Shown here: in pieces, positions 21,914-29,579 of the stretch
Numbering within the stretch: position 1 is the first letter of the stretch
How the letters are laid out: each line of letters begins with the position of its first letter
Assembly: GCA_020633555.1 (NCBI GenBank)
Contig: JACKDL010000046.1
Location: 1-39,633 of the forward strand
Direction of reading: 5' to 3'
Source: Myxococcales bacterium
GTDB lineage: Bacteria; Myxococcota_A; Bradymonadia; UBA7976; UBA1532
Length of the DNA: 39,633 bases
The notes under the pieces: model-generated
Database searches by the model: none
What the model was told of the DNA's origin: nothing
The model's input: only the letters and a program-made list of their open reading frames with translations
Program-made: the position numbers and the translations under genes

Positions 21914-23176
21914 ATGGGGTTCGAGTACGACGTCTGCATCATCGGCACCGGGCGGGTGGGCCTGCCCTTGGGCCTGTCCTTCATGGACGTGGGGCTCAAG
22001 GCCACCGGGGTCGATGTGGATCCGGCGCTGCGCGAGGCGGTGTGCGGCGGCCAGATGCCCTTCCACGAGCCGGGCTACGATGAGCTGGTGGCCCGCGGCA
22101 CGTTCCAGATCCACGGCAGCCCCGAGATCTGCGCCCGCAGCAAGGCGGTGGTGGTCACCGTCGGCACGCCCCTGCACACCCACATCGAGACGGACTTGCG
22201 GCAGATCCAGAGCGTGCTCGAGGGCCTGGCCCCGCACCTGCGCCCGGGCCAGCTCCTGTGCCTGCGCAGCACCGTGGCGCCCGGCACCACCACCTTCGTG
22301 CGCAAGTGGATCGAGCGGCACACCGACCTGCGGGTGGGCGACACCCTGGGCCTGGCCTTCTGCCCCGAGCGCATCGCCGAGGGGAAGGCCCGCGAGGAGC
22401 TGCGCACCCTGCCGCAGATCGTGGGCACCGAGGACGACCTGAGCGCGGAGCTGGCGGTGGCCCTGTTCGCCCCGCTGGCCCCCGAGATCCTGCCCACCGA
22501 CTACGTCAGCGCCGAGCTGGTGAAGCTGTTCAACAACATCGCCCGCTACGTGCACTTCGCGCTGGCCAACCAGTTCGCGCTGGTGGCCGACACCTTCGGC
22601 GCCAACATCCACCAGATCCGCCACATGGCGAACCACAAGTACCCGCGCAGCTACATCGCGGGCCCGGGCCTGACCGCTGGCACCTGCCTGCGCAAGGACT
22701 TCGGGATGATCAACGAGTGGAGCCCGTACCCCGACATGCTGCTGTCGGCCTGGAAGATGAACGAGTACATCCCGGCCTTCCTCGTGCAGCACCTGGGCAA
22801 GCGCACCGAGCTCCACGACAAGGTGGTGGCCATCCTGGGCTACACCTTCAAGATGGACACGGACGACACCCGCGACTCGCTGGCGCCCAAGCTGTACCGC
22901 TACGTGCAGCGGCAGCTCCCCGAGGCCATCCGGGTGAGCGATCACCACCTGCCGGCCACCATCGTCGACGATCGCAACGGCGAACTGCGCAATTGGGACG
23001 TGGACGAGGCCCTGAACGGCGCCGACTGCGTGTTCATCGCCACCAACCACACCGGCTACAACGAGGCCCTGCGCCGGCTGGCCGAGCGGCAGCCCGACAC
23101 CTGGGTGGCCGACATCTGGAACGTGACCCGCGCGGACCTGATGTTCTACAAGGCGGGCGCGCTCCTCGACGCCTGA
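21914..23176 (+). CDS. UDP-sugar 6-dehydrogenase (UDP-glucose/GDP-mannose dehydrogenase family), 420 aa
   Basis: Oxidises a nucleotide sugar twice with NAD to a uronic acid for surface polysaccharide. N-terminal Rossmann motif GTGRVGLP (11-18); FCPERIAEG (149-157); AELVKLFNN (200-208) with the conserved Lys and Asn; active-site Cys258 in AGTCLRKDFG; C-terminal ILGYTFKMDTDDTRDS and WNVTRAD. The usual TCxxKD context varies slightly (Leu-Arg before Lys-Asp). It is nearer to the WecC/WbpA/VipA branch than to plain Ugd, but the exact sugar is not determined. ATG 21914 has AGGAG 7 bases upstream. It is first of three nucleotide-sugar genes on this strand. Confidence 0.9.
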   Translation: MGFEYDVCIIGTGRVGLPLGLSFMDVGLKATGVDVDPALREAVCGGQMPFHEPGYDELVARGTFQIHGSPEICARSKAVVVTVGTPLHTHIETDLRQIQSVLEGLAPHLRPGQLLCLRSTVAPGTTTFVRKWIERHTDLRVGDTLGLAFCPERIAEGKAREELRTLPQIVGTEDDLSAELAVALFAPLAPEILPTDYVSAELVKLFNNIARYVHFALANQFALVADTFGANIHQIRHMANHKYPRSYIAGPGLTAGTCLRKDFGMINEWSPYPDMLLSAWKMNEYIPAFLVQHLGKRTELHDKVVAILGYTFKMDTDDTRDSLAPKLYRYVQRQLPEAIRVSDHHLPATIVDDRNGELRNWDVDEALNGADCVFIATNHTGYNEALRRLAERQPDTWVADIWNVTRADLMFYKAGALLDA

Positions 23177-23209
23177 CAGGCTCCCCCCCGAAGATCGAAA
23201 GGATCCCCC

Positions 23210-24184
23210 ATGCATCTGGTGACCGGCGGCAGCGGCTTCATCGGCGCGGCCCTCGTGCGCGAGCTGGTGGCCCACGGCCACAGCGTGCGCGTGCTCGACG
23301 ATCACAGCCGCGGCCGCCCCCAGCGCCTGGCCGACCTGGAGGGCAAGATCCAGCTCGTGGACGGCGACGTGCGTGACCTGGACGCGGTGATGGCCGCCAC
23401 CGAGGGCTGCCAGTTCGTGTGGCACCTGGCCTATGTGAACGGCACCCGCTTCTTCTACGAGAAGCCCGACGTCGTGCTCGAGGTGGGCGTGAAGGGCGCG
23501 CTGAACACGGTGGAGGCGGCGCTGGAGTGTGGCGTGGAGCGCTACGTGCTCGCCAGCACCAGCGAGACCTACAACCAGCCCACCCACGTGCCCACCACCG
23601 AGGCCGAGCGGCTGATGATCCCCGACATCACCAACCCGCGCTTCAGCTACGGCGGCGGCAAGATCGCCAGCGAGCTGCTGGCCCTGCACCTGGGCGGGCA
23701 CCGCGGGCTCGAGACGGTGATCTTCCGGCCCCACAACATCTACGGGCCCGACATGGGCTTCGAGCACGTCATCCCCGAGATCGTGCAGCGGATCGTCGAC
23801 CTGAGCGACGGGCTGACGAAGACGGCCATCGACCTGCCCATCCAGGGGGATGGCAGCGAGACCCGGGCCTTCTGCTACATCGACGATGGGGCCCGCGGGG
23901 CCTACCTGGCGGGCATGGAGGGCGGCCCGGGCGAGATCTACCACCTGGGCGTCGAGGAGGAGGTCTCCATCCGCGACCTCATCCTGGGCCTGGGCGAGGC
24001 GCTGGGCGTCACGCTGAACCTGGTGCCCGGCGAGCTGCGGGCGGGGGGCACCAACCGGCGCTGCCCGGCCATCGGCAAGCTGCGGGGGCTGGGCTACACA
24101 CCGCAGGTGTCGCTGAAGGACGGCCTGGCGAAGTCCGCGCGCTGGTACGCCGATCACTTCCTGGCCCAGCGCAAGGCGGGCTAG
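23210..24184 (+). CDS. NAD-dependent nucleotide-sugar epimerase/dehydratase (extended SDR), 324 aa
   Basis: Extended-SDR enzyme acting on a nucleotide sugar. TGGSGFIG (5-12) binds NAD. The catalytic set is Ser/Thr in LASTSETYNQ (~115-122) and Tyr147-x3-Lys151 (SYGGGK), followed by the substrate-loop HNIYGPDMGFEHVIPE. The overall pattern fits UDP-glucuronate decarboxylase, 4-epimerase or 4,6-dehydratase types; the sequence alone does not separate them. ATG 23210 has AAAGGA upstream. It lies 33 bases after the dehydrogenase and 2 bases before the fucose-synthase-like gene, so it probably acts in the same sugar pathway, possibly on the uronic acid made by the first enzyme. Confidence 0.88.
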   Translation: MHLVTGGSGFIGAALVRELVAHGHSVRVLDDHSRGRPQRLADLEGKIQLVDGDVRDLDAVMAATEGCQFVWHLAYVNGTRFFYEKPDVVLEVGVKGALNTVEAALECGVERYVLASTSETYNQPTHVPTTEAERLMIPDITNPRFSYGGGKIASELLALHLGGHRGLETVIFRPHNIYGPDMGFEHVIPEIVQRIVDLSDGLTKTAIDLPIQGDGSETRAFCYIDDGARGAYLAGMEGGPGEIYHLGVEEEVSIRDLILGLGEALGVTLNLVPGELRAGGTNRRCPAIGKLRGLGYTPQVSLKDGLAKSARWYADHFLAQRKAG

Positions 24185-24186
24185 GG

Positions 24187-25161
24187 GTGGCCTCGGACGC
24201 CAACGGGCACCTCGAGCCCATCGACCCCGCGTTCTTCGCCGGCAAGCGCGTGACCGTGACGGGCGGCCGGGGCTTTCTGGGCCGCTTCGTGTGCCGGCAG
24301 CTCACCGCCAGCGGCGCGCAGGTCAGCGCGCTGGGGCGGCGGGACTACGACCTCATCGAGCAGGCGGACGTGCGGCGCCTGTTCGCCGAGCAGCGGCCGC
24401 AGGTCCTCATCCACCTGGCCGCGGCGGTGGGGGGCATCGGGGCCAATGTGGCCAACCCGGGGCGCTTCCTCTACGAGAACGGCCTGATGGGGCTGATGCT
24501 GCTCGACGAGGCCCGCCGGGCGGGGGTCGAGAAGTTCGTGCTCATCTCGAGCACCTGCAGCTACCCAAAGGAGGCCCCCATGCCCCTGCGCGAGGAGAGC
24601 ATCTGGGAGGGCAAGCCGGTGGGCGCCACCGGGCCGTATGGCATGGCCAAGCGCCTGCTGCACGAGGCCCTGGCCACCTACCGCGAGCAGTACGGGCTGC
24701 AGGGCGTGGTGCTGGTGCCGGCCAACCTGTACGGCCCCGAAGACCACTTCGATCCGGCCCTGAGCCACGTCATCCCCGGCATCATCCGGCGCTACGTCGA
24801 GGCGGTGGAGCAGGGGGCCGAGCGGGTGCAGAACTGGGGCAGCGGGACCCCGACGCGGGAGTTCCTGCACGTGCGCGACGCGGCTCGGGCCATCGTGCTG
24901 GCCACCGCGCGGCACCGCGATCCGGCGCCGGTGAACCTGGGCACGGGGGTCGAGACCCCCATCCGCGAGCTGGCCGAGATGGTGGCGCGGGCCACGGGCT
25001 TCACCGGCGAGATCGCCTGGGACCCCACCCAGCCCGACGGGCAGCCGCGGCGGGTGCTGGACGTGTCGAAGGCGCGGGCCTTTGGCTTCGAAGCCCGGGT
25101 GCCCCTCGCCGAAGGGTTGGCAGAGACGGTGGCGTGGTACAAAGCCCACCGCCCGGACTGA
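24187..25161 (+). CDS. fcl: GDP-L-fucose synthase-type SDR, 324 aa
   Basis: Matches GDP-4-keto-6-deoxymannose 3,5-epimerase/4-reductase (Fcl/WcaG). TGGRGFLG (25-32); LISSTCSYP with Ser122 and Cys124; Tyr151-x3-Lys155 (PYGMAKR); NLYGPEDHFDP then SHVIP with His194, the acid/base His of the family; GSGTPTREFLHVRDAA. All expected active-site residues are present. No GDP-mannose dehydratase (gmd) is in the window, so the substrate may be another GDP- or CDP-keto-sugar. The start is GTG 24187, 2 bases after the previous stop, with AAGG inside that gene's end as ribosome site; no ATG lies before the Rossmann motif. The open frame further upstream is a shadow of the preceding gene. Confidence 0.88.
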   Translation: MASDANGHLEPIDPAFFAGKRVTVTGGRGFLGRFVCRQLTASGAQVSALGRRDYDLIEQADVRRLFAEQRPQVLIHLAAAVGGIGANVANPGRFLYENGLMGLMLLDEARRAGVEKFVLISSTCSYPKEAPMPLREESIWEGKPVGATGPYGMAKRLLHEALATYREQYGLQGVVLVPANLYGPEDHFDPALSHVIPGIIRRYVEAVEQGAERVQNWGSGTPTREFLHVRDAARAIVLATARHRDPAPVNLGTGVETPIRELAEMVARATGFTGEIAWDPTQPDGQPRRVLDVSKARAFGFEARVPLAEGLAETVAWYKAHRPD

Positions 25162-25219
25162 ACGCCGGACCACGGGGGATGGCGCGTTGCGTCATTGCGG
25201 ACCGGGGCGCTGCGACGAA

Positions 25220-25235
25220 CTGAGACATGTTTCAG
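25220..25235 (+). promoter_or_regulatory. Inverted repeat, candidate activator site for the DUF1641-SQR promoter
   Basis: CTGAGACATGTTTCAG is a 16-base palindrome with one mismatched pair. Its centre is ~106 bases before the predicted transcript start, where sigma-54 activators usually bind. It stands out as AT-rich in this GC-rich DNA. Confidence 0.45.
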
Positions 25236-25306
25236 GGTATTGCCACAGGGCGGCGCGGTGTTGAGACGTGCGCCGGGGCCAACCTTGCGGTGAATTGGGA
25301 ACTTGA

Positions 25307-25323
25307 CTGGCGCGGGGGTTGCT
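25307..25323 (+). promoter_or_regulatory. Sigma-54 (-24/-12) promoter of the DUF1641-SQR operon
   Basis: CTGGCGCGGGGGTTGCT matches the consensus YTGGCACGRNNNTTGCW at all fixed positions but one (G for A). The invariant GG and GC are exactly 10 bases apart. The predicted start is near 25334, giving a ~51-base leader to ATG 25385. Confidence 0.7.
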
Positions 25324-25384
25324 ACCCGGCCTGGACGTCACCCGCCCGGTCCGTCCGCGGCGCTCAAGAGAAGGGGACGAGCTG

Positions 25385-26326
25385 ATGATCGGGCTCTCGC
25401 AACGCAACGGCCCGCCGCTGGTGCCCAACCGCACCGTCGAGCTCCTGGAGCAGATCGTGGCGCGGCTCGATCGCCTGGAGCAGCGCGTCGAGGCCATCGG
25501 CGCGCTGGTGGAGCAGGCGCCGGCGGCGTTGGCGGCGGTGACGGACACGGTGGACGAGGCGGCGGCGCAGATCGCGGCCTCGGGGCCCAGCGTCGATGAG
25601 CGGCTGCGGGCGGCGCTGACGCTGGCCGACAAGCTCAGCCGCCCGGGCACGGTGGAGGCCCTGGGGCGCATCGTCGATCGCCTGGAGGCCCTGGAGCCCC
25701 TGATCGGCGCCCTGGAGCAGCTCCCCGGCATGGCGGCCATGGCCGTGGACTTCTTCGACGAGCTGTCCCGCGGGGCGCAGGCGGCGGGCATCGACCTCGA
25801 CGCCCGGCTGAAGGGCCTGCAGGCGCTGATCCTGGAGCTCACCCGGCCCGAGTGCATGGCGGCGGTGCGCAGCCTGTTGCCCATCCTGCCGCAGCTCCAG
25901 CCGCTGGCGAAGCACGCGGAGGCGCTGCCGGGCCTGGTGGCCATGGGCGTGGACGTCTTCGACGATTGGCTGCGCAATCAGATGTGCTGCGGCTTCGACC
26001 CCGAGCAGATGCTGCAGAACATGCTGACCATCGGCAGCCGGCTGACCGCGCTGCTGGACAGCGCCGAGTTCCGCACCCTGATGGACTCGGAGATCCTCTC
26101 GCCCCGCGCGGTGCGGGTGGTGGGCCAGGCGGCCCGTGCCCTGGCCGCCGAGCCCTCGGCACAGGACGAGGCCCGGAAGCTGGGCCTGTTCGGTCTGCTC
26201 CGGGCCCTGCGCGACCCCGACATGCAGCGCAGCCTCGGCTTCGCCGTGCGCTTCGCCCGCGGCTTCGGCCGCCAGATCGACGACCGCGGCGCGCCGGCGC
26301 TGCTGACTGCACCCTCCGGAGACTGA
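25385..26326 (+). CDS. DUF1641-type helical protein paired with SQR, 313 aa
   Basis: A soluble, almost wholly helical protein. A short N-terminal coiled coil (LEQIVARLDRLEQRVEAIGA, ~21-40) is followed by repeated helices (GTVEALGRIVDRLEALEPL, LPGMAAMAVDFFDELSRG, LPGLVAMGVDVFDDWLRN). The GxxxxLxxLxD style and length fit DUF1641 proteins, which are often found beside flavoprotein oxidoreductases; the biochemical role is not established. A Cys pair (MCCGF, ~199-203) is visible. ATG 25385 has AAGGGGA 7 bases upstream. The next gene starts 7 bases after its stop, so it is an operon partner and possible partner protein of the SQR. It is under the predicted sigma-54 promoter at 25307. Confidence 0.7.
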   Translation: MIGLSQRNGPPLVPNRTVELLEQIVARLDRLEQRVEAIGALVEQAPAALAAVTDTVDEAAAQIAASGPSVDERLRAALTLADKLSRPGTVEALGRIVDRLEALEPLIGALEQLPGMAAMAVDFFDELSRGAQAAGIDLDARLKGLQALILELTRPECMAAVRSLLPILPQLQPLAKHAEALPGLVAMGVDVFDDWLRNQMCCGFDPEQMLQNMLTIGSRLTALLDSAEFRTLMDSEILSPRAVRVVGQAARALAAEPSAQDEARKLGLFGLLRALRDPDMQRSLGFAVRFARGFGRQIDDRGAPALLTAPSGD

Positions 26327-26333
26327 ACCCAGA

Positions 26334-27521
26334 ATGAGCAAGCACCACGAAGTTCTCATCGTCGGGGGCGGCACGGGCGGGTTGACCGTCGCGGCCCGGC
26401 TGCGCAACGAGCCGAACCCGCCGGCGGTGACCATCATCGAGCCCAGCGAGAAGCACTACTACCAGCCCCTGTGGACCCTGGTGGGGGGCGGCGTCTTCCC
26501 GCGGGAGACCACCGAGCGCGACCAGAAGGACTTCATCCCGGCGGGCGCGCAGTGGATCAAGGACAAGGTCGAGTCCTTCGACCCCGAGCACAACGCGCTG
26601 ACGTTGGCGGGCGGCGACACCCTCACCTACGACTACCTGGTGGTGGCGCCGGGCATCCAGGTCAACTGGGGGGCCATCAAGGGGCTCACCGACGCGCTGG
26701 GCAAGGACGGGGTCTGCAGCAACTACAGCTACGACACCGTCGAGAGCACCTGGAAGTTCATGCGGGCGTTCAAGGGCGGCAAGGCCCTGTTCACCTTCCC
26801 GCCCACCCCCATCAAGTGCGGCGGCGCGCCCCAGAAGATCATGTGGCTGATGGAGCACCACCTGCAGCGCGAGGGGCGGCGGGCGGGGGCCGAGATCAGC
26901 TTCTGGACGCCGGGCGCGCGCATCTTCGGCGTGGACAAGTACGCCCGCAGCCTTGAGCGGCTGGTGGAGGAGCGCGACATCAAGACCCACTTCGGGCAGG
27001 TGCTCACCGAGATCCGCGGGGCCAGCAAGGAGGCGGTGTTCCGGGCGGCGGTGGGCGACGCCGAGACGGTGGTGAAGTACGACTTCATCCACGTCACGCC
27101 CCACATGGGCGCGCCGGACTTCGTGAAGAACAGCCCGCTGGGCAACGCGGACGGTTGGGTGGACGTGGACAAGGGCACCACCCAGCACGTGCGCTACGAG
27201 AACGTCTTCGCCTGTGGCGACGCCAGCTCGCTGCCCACGGCCAAGACGGGCGCGGCCATCCGCAAGCAGGCCCCGGTGCTGGTGGACAACCTGCTGGCGC
27301 ACAAGGCCGGCAAGCCCCTGACGGCCCATTACGACGGCTACACGTCGTGCCCGCTGGTCACGGGCTACGGCCGGCTGATCCTGGCCGAGTTCGACTACGA
27401 CGGGAACCCGGTGGAGAGCTTCCCCTTCGACCAGGGGCAGGAGCGCTACAGCATGTACACGCTGAAGGCGTACGGGCTGCCGGCCATGTACTGGCACGGC
27501 ATGCTGCGCGGCCGGGTCTGA
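26334..27521 (+). CDS. sqr: Sulfide:quinone oxidoreductase, type II-like, 395 aa
   Basis: A membrane-associated FAD enzyme that oxidises sulfide and passes electrons to quinone. N-terminal FAD motif VGGGTGGLTVAARL (10-23); EPSEKHYYQPLWTLVGGG (36-53); second FAD site FACGDASSLPTAKTGAAIRKQAP. Two cysteines expected for the redox centre are present: Cys162 in TPIKCGGAPQK and Cys339 in YTSCPLVTGYG, a spacing and context like eukaryotic SQOR and bacterial type II SQR. Cys128 is a third candidate. The C-terminal tail AYGLPAMYWHGMLRG is short and amphipathic, suited to the membrane surface. It is second in the operon after the DUF1641 gene. It could serve detoxification rather than energy gain. No persulfide dioxygenase or rhodanese gene is adjacent. 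Confidence 0.9.
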   Translation: MSKHHEVLIVGGGTGGLTVAARLRNEPNPPAVTIIEPSEKHYYQPLWTLVGGGVFPRETTERDQKDFIPAGAQWIKDKVESFDPEHNALTLAGGDTLTYDYLVVAPGIQVNWGAIKGLTDALGKDGVCSNYSYDTVESTWKFMRAFKGGKALFTFPPTPIKCGGAPQKIMWLMEHHLQREGRRAGAEISFWTPGARIFGVDKYARSLERLVEERDIKTHFGQVLTEIRGASKEAVFRAAVGDAETVVKYDFIHVTPHMGAPDFVKNSPLGNADGWVDVDKGTTQHVRYENVFACGDASSLPTAKTGAAIRKQAPVLVDNLLAHKAGKPLTAHYDGYTSCPLVTGYGRLILAEFDYDGNPVESFPFDQGQERYSMYTLKAYGLPAMYWHGMLRGRV

Positions 27522-27540
27522 GCCCCCGGGCCTCGGGCGC

Positions 27541-28191
27541 TCAGTAGTTCACGAAGAACGCCGTCATCACCACGTGCGCCATCGTCTCGCTGGCGTGCAC
27601 GTACTGGTTCATGTAGCCCACCTCGATCCGCGCGCCGGGGAAGTGGAAGGCCGGGCCCGCAAAGGCCCGGTTCTCCTGGAAGCCCTTCGAGGCCCAGTCC
27701 TGGCCGTTCAGGTTCACGAAGGACTCGTCCCACAGGGCCATCTCGAGCGCGGGGTGGATCAGGTAGCCCACCCGGGCCATGCCCCGCAGGCGCAGCGACA
27801 GGCCGTCGGCGGTCTCGTCGAAGCGCTCCTCGATGCGCTCGCGCAGCAGCACGTTCAGCTTGTCGACGAACCGGTGCGTGTACTGCACCTGCTGCCACAC
27901 GTCGTGCTGGCTGTGGTCTTCGTTGGCGTCGGTGTGCACGGGCACCCAGGTGTAGCCGCCCCAAAGGGTCAGGCCGGGCATGATCTCGAAGCCCACGCCC
28001 GGCCGCAGCAGCGCCTGGAAGCGGCCGGCCATTCGGCGCGCGTGCAGATCCGTGTGCAGGATCCACCGGGACTCGGGCGCCGGGCGAGCGTCCACGTTGA
28101 ACATCTCCCAGGTGCCCACATCGCGGGCCAGGGCGGGGGCACACGGGCACAACAAGGCCAGGGCGGCCAGCAGGGGGAGCAGGCGCTTCAT
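27541..28191 (-). CDS. DUF2490-type outer-membrane beta-barrel protein, 216 aa
   Basis: Signal peptide MKRLLPLLAALALLCPCAPALA, then alternating amphipathic strands (ESRWILHTDLHARR, LTLWGGYTWVPV, VQYTHRFVDKLNVLLRERIE) with a final aromatic-ended strand AHVVMTAFFVNY, as expected for an outer-membrane barrel. The R-x-R-x-E pattern around DKLNVLLRERIEERF fits DUF2490. Function unknown; porin-like passage or assembly is possible. ATG 28191 has GAGAGGA 5 bases upstream; the in-frame upstream extension lacks a signal sequence. It lies 50 bases after the ND-like gene and is the last gene of the SulP-DabAB operon, so it is probably co-expressed with it. Confidence 0.75.
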   Translation of the reverse strand: MKRLLPLLAALALLCPCAPALARDVGTWEMFNVDARPAPESRWILHTDLHARRMAGRFQALLRPGVGFEIMPGLTLWGGYTWVPVHTDANEDHSQHDVWQQVQYTHRFVDKLNVLLRERIEERFDETADGLSLRLRGMARVGYLIHPALEMALWDESFVNLNGQDWASKGFQENRAFAGPAFHFPGARIEVGYMNQYVHASETMAHVVMTAFFVNY

Positions 28192-28241
28192 CGGGGTCCT
28201 CTCAGGTGGCTTGGTCGGGGGCCGTGGGCGGCCCGCCGACA

Positions 28242-29579
28242 TCAGGGGATGGGCAGCGAGGGTTGCTGGGGCGCGACCCGCGCGCTGAGCTGGCGCGGTG
28301 ACGCGGCGGGTGGGCCGGCCTCGGCGGTGGTCAGGCCCGAGATCAGGGCCTGGGGCGCCAGGCCCGTGAGCACCAGGATCAGCGCCAGGGTCACCAGCCC
28401 GATGTGCTCACGCAGCAGGACGTCCTTCAGGACCGCCGGGCGCGGGGGGCCGAAGAACACGCGGAAGCCCAGGTGCAGCACCGCGTAGCCCTGCAGCGAG
28501 ATGGCGCCCACCAGCGCCAGCAGCAGGGCGGGGTGGTGCGACACCGGGCCGTGCAGCATGACGTCCTGGCTGGCGAAGTCGGCGGTGCCCGGGGCACCCA
28601 CCGTGGCGAGCCCGAAGAACAAGAACAGGATGGCGAAGCTGGGCGTGTGCTGCAGCAGCCCCGAGTGGCGGGTGAGATCCACGACGCCCCAGCGGGCGCT
28701 GAGGGCGGCCACCACCAGGCCCAGGCCCACCAGCGCCGCGCTGGTCACGCCCCACATCATCAGCCCGCCCAGATGGGCCAGATCGCCCGCCTGCGACACG
28801 CCGATGAGCACGACGGAGGCGGAGGCGGCGATGAAGAAGCCCAGGGCCCGGTCCAGCCGCCGCTGCACGATGGCCAGCCCGCCGGTGAGGTAGGCGCTGA
28901 GCACCATCCAGACGTCGAAGGCGAACCAGGCGTCGTCGGGCAGAGGCGTGCGCGCCAAGGCGCCGATGCCCGCCAAGGGCGCCGTGATGGCCACGGCGAG
29001 CACCAGGGGCGCCCGCTCGAACAGGCCCACCGCCCAGGTGTGGAAGGGGAACACCCCCAGCCGGATCGCCACGGCCAGGTACATCAGATAGGGCGCCCGC
29101 TCGGGGGGCACCAGGGTGCTCCCCAGGGCGATGAGGGCGCTGGAGGCCATGGGCAGGGCCGCCAGCCGTCGGGGGGCGCCGTGGGGCAGGATCCACCAGG
29201 TCACGGCCGAGCTGGCGGCGAAGAGCGCGGCGTGGGCCGGCCCCACGTCGGTGAAGGTCACGAGCAGGCTGACGCTCACCAGCGCCAGCAGCCGCCCCAT
29301 GAGCGCGGGGCTGTCGTCGCGGCGGGGCACCACCCAGGTGATGGCCCACAGCAACAGCGCCCACACGGCCAGCCGCGGCAGGGAAGCGGCGTCGATGACC
29401 AAGAACGAGCGCTGGTGATCCGCCGCGATGAGGAACTCGGTGCCCACCAGGGACACCAGCCCGGCCGCCAGCAGCGGGCCGGTGGGGCGGGCGGTCAGCT
29501 TCAGCGTCCGGGCCACCAGCGCCAGCACCGCCAGGGCGCCGATGGCCAGCAGCACCAGATCAAGCCTGATCGTTGACAA
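28242..29579 (-). CDS. Second ND-like (NuoM/NuoN-type) proton-channel membrane subunit, 445 aa
   Basis: A polytopic membrane protein with about 12-14 hydrophobic helices, related to the antiporter-like subunits of complex I and Mrp. RLGVFPFHTWAVGLFERAP corresponds to the conserved K-x-PFHxW-x-x-AP motif of these subunits, but the channel Lys is replaced by Arg. QRRLDRALGFFIAASASVVLIG matches the helix after it. FFGLATVGAPGTADFASQD matches the GlP..gF loop. Acidic and Lys channel residues are sparse, so it may be degenerate. TTG 29579 is chosen because GGGAGG lies 5 bases before it; it overlaps the DabB gene by 20 bases. There are no other nuo or mrp genes here, so it probably works with DabB. 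An extra subunit like this is not standard for DAB. Confidence 0.75.
   Translation of the reverse strand: MSTIRLDLVLLAIGALAVLALVARTLKLTARPTGPLLAAGLVSLVGTEFLIAADHQRSFLVIDAASLPRLAVWALLLWAITWVVPRRDDSPALMGRLLALVSVSLLVTFTDVGPAHAALFAASSAVTWWILPHGAPRRLAALPMASSALIALGSTLVPPERAPYLMYLAVAIRLGVFPFHTWAVGLFERAPLVLAVAITAPLAGIGALARTPLPDDAWFAFDVWMVLSAYLTGGLAIVQRRLDRALGFFIAASASVVLIGVSQAGDLAHLGGLMMWGVTSAALVGLGLVVAALSARWGVVDLTRHSGLLQHTPSFAILFLFFGLATVGAPGTADFASQDVMLHGPVSHHPALLLALVGAISLQGYAVLHLGFRVFFGPPRPAVLKDVLLREHIGLVTLALILVLTGLAPQALISGLTTAEAGPPAASPRQLSARVAPQQPSLPIP

Noticed and set aside
23419..24186. Upstream extension of the fucose-synthase-type frame
   Set aside because: Out-of-frame shadow of the preceding SDR gene, rich in Arg/Gly/Pro; the Rossmann start lies just after GTG 24187.
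27522..27540. Short GC-rich sequence between convergent stops as a terminator
   Set aside because: Only a weak CCCGGG-type stem and no T-run on either strand.
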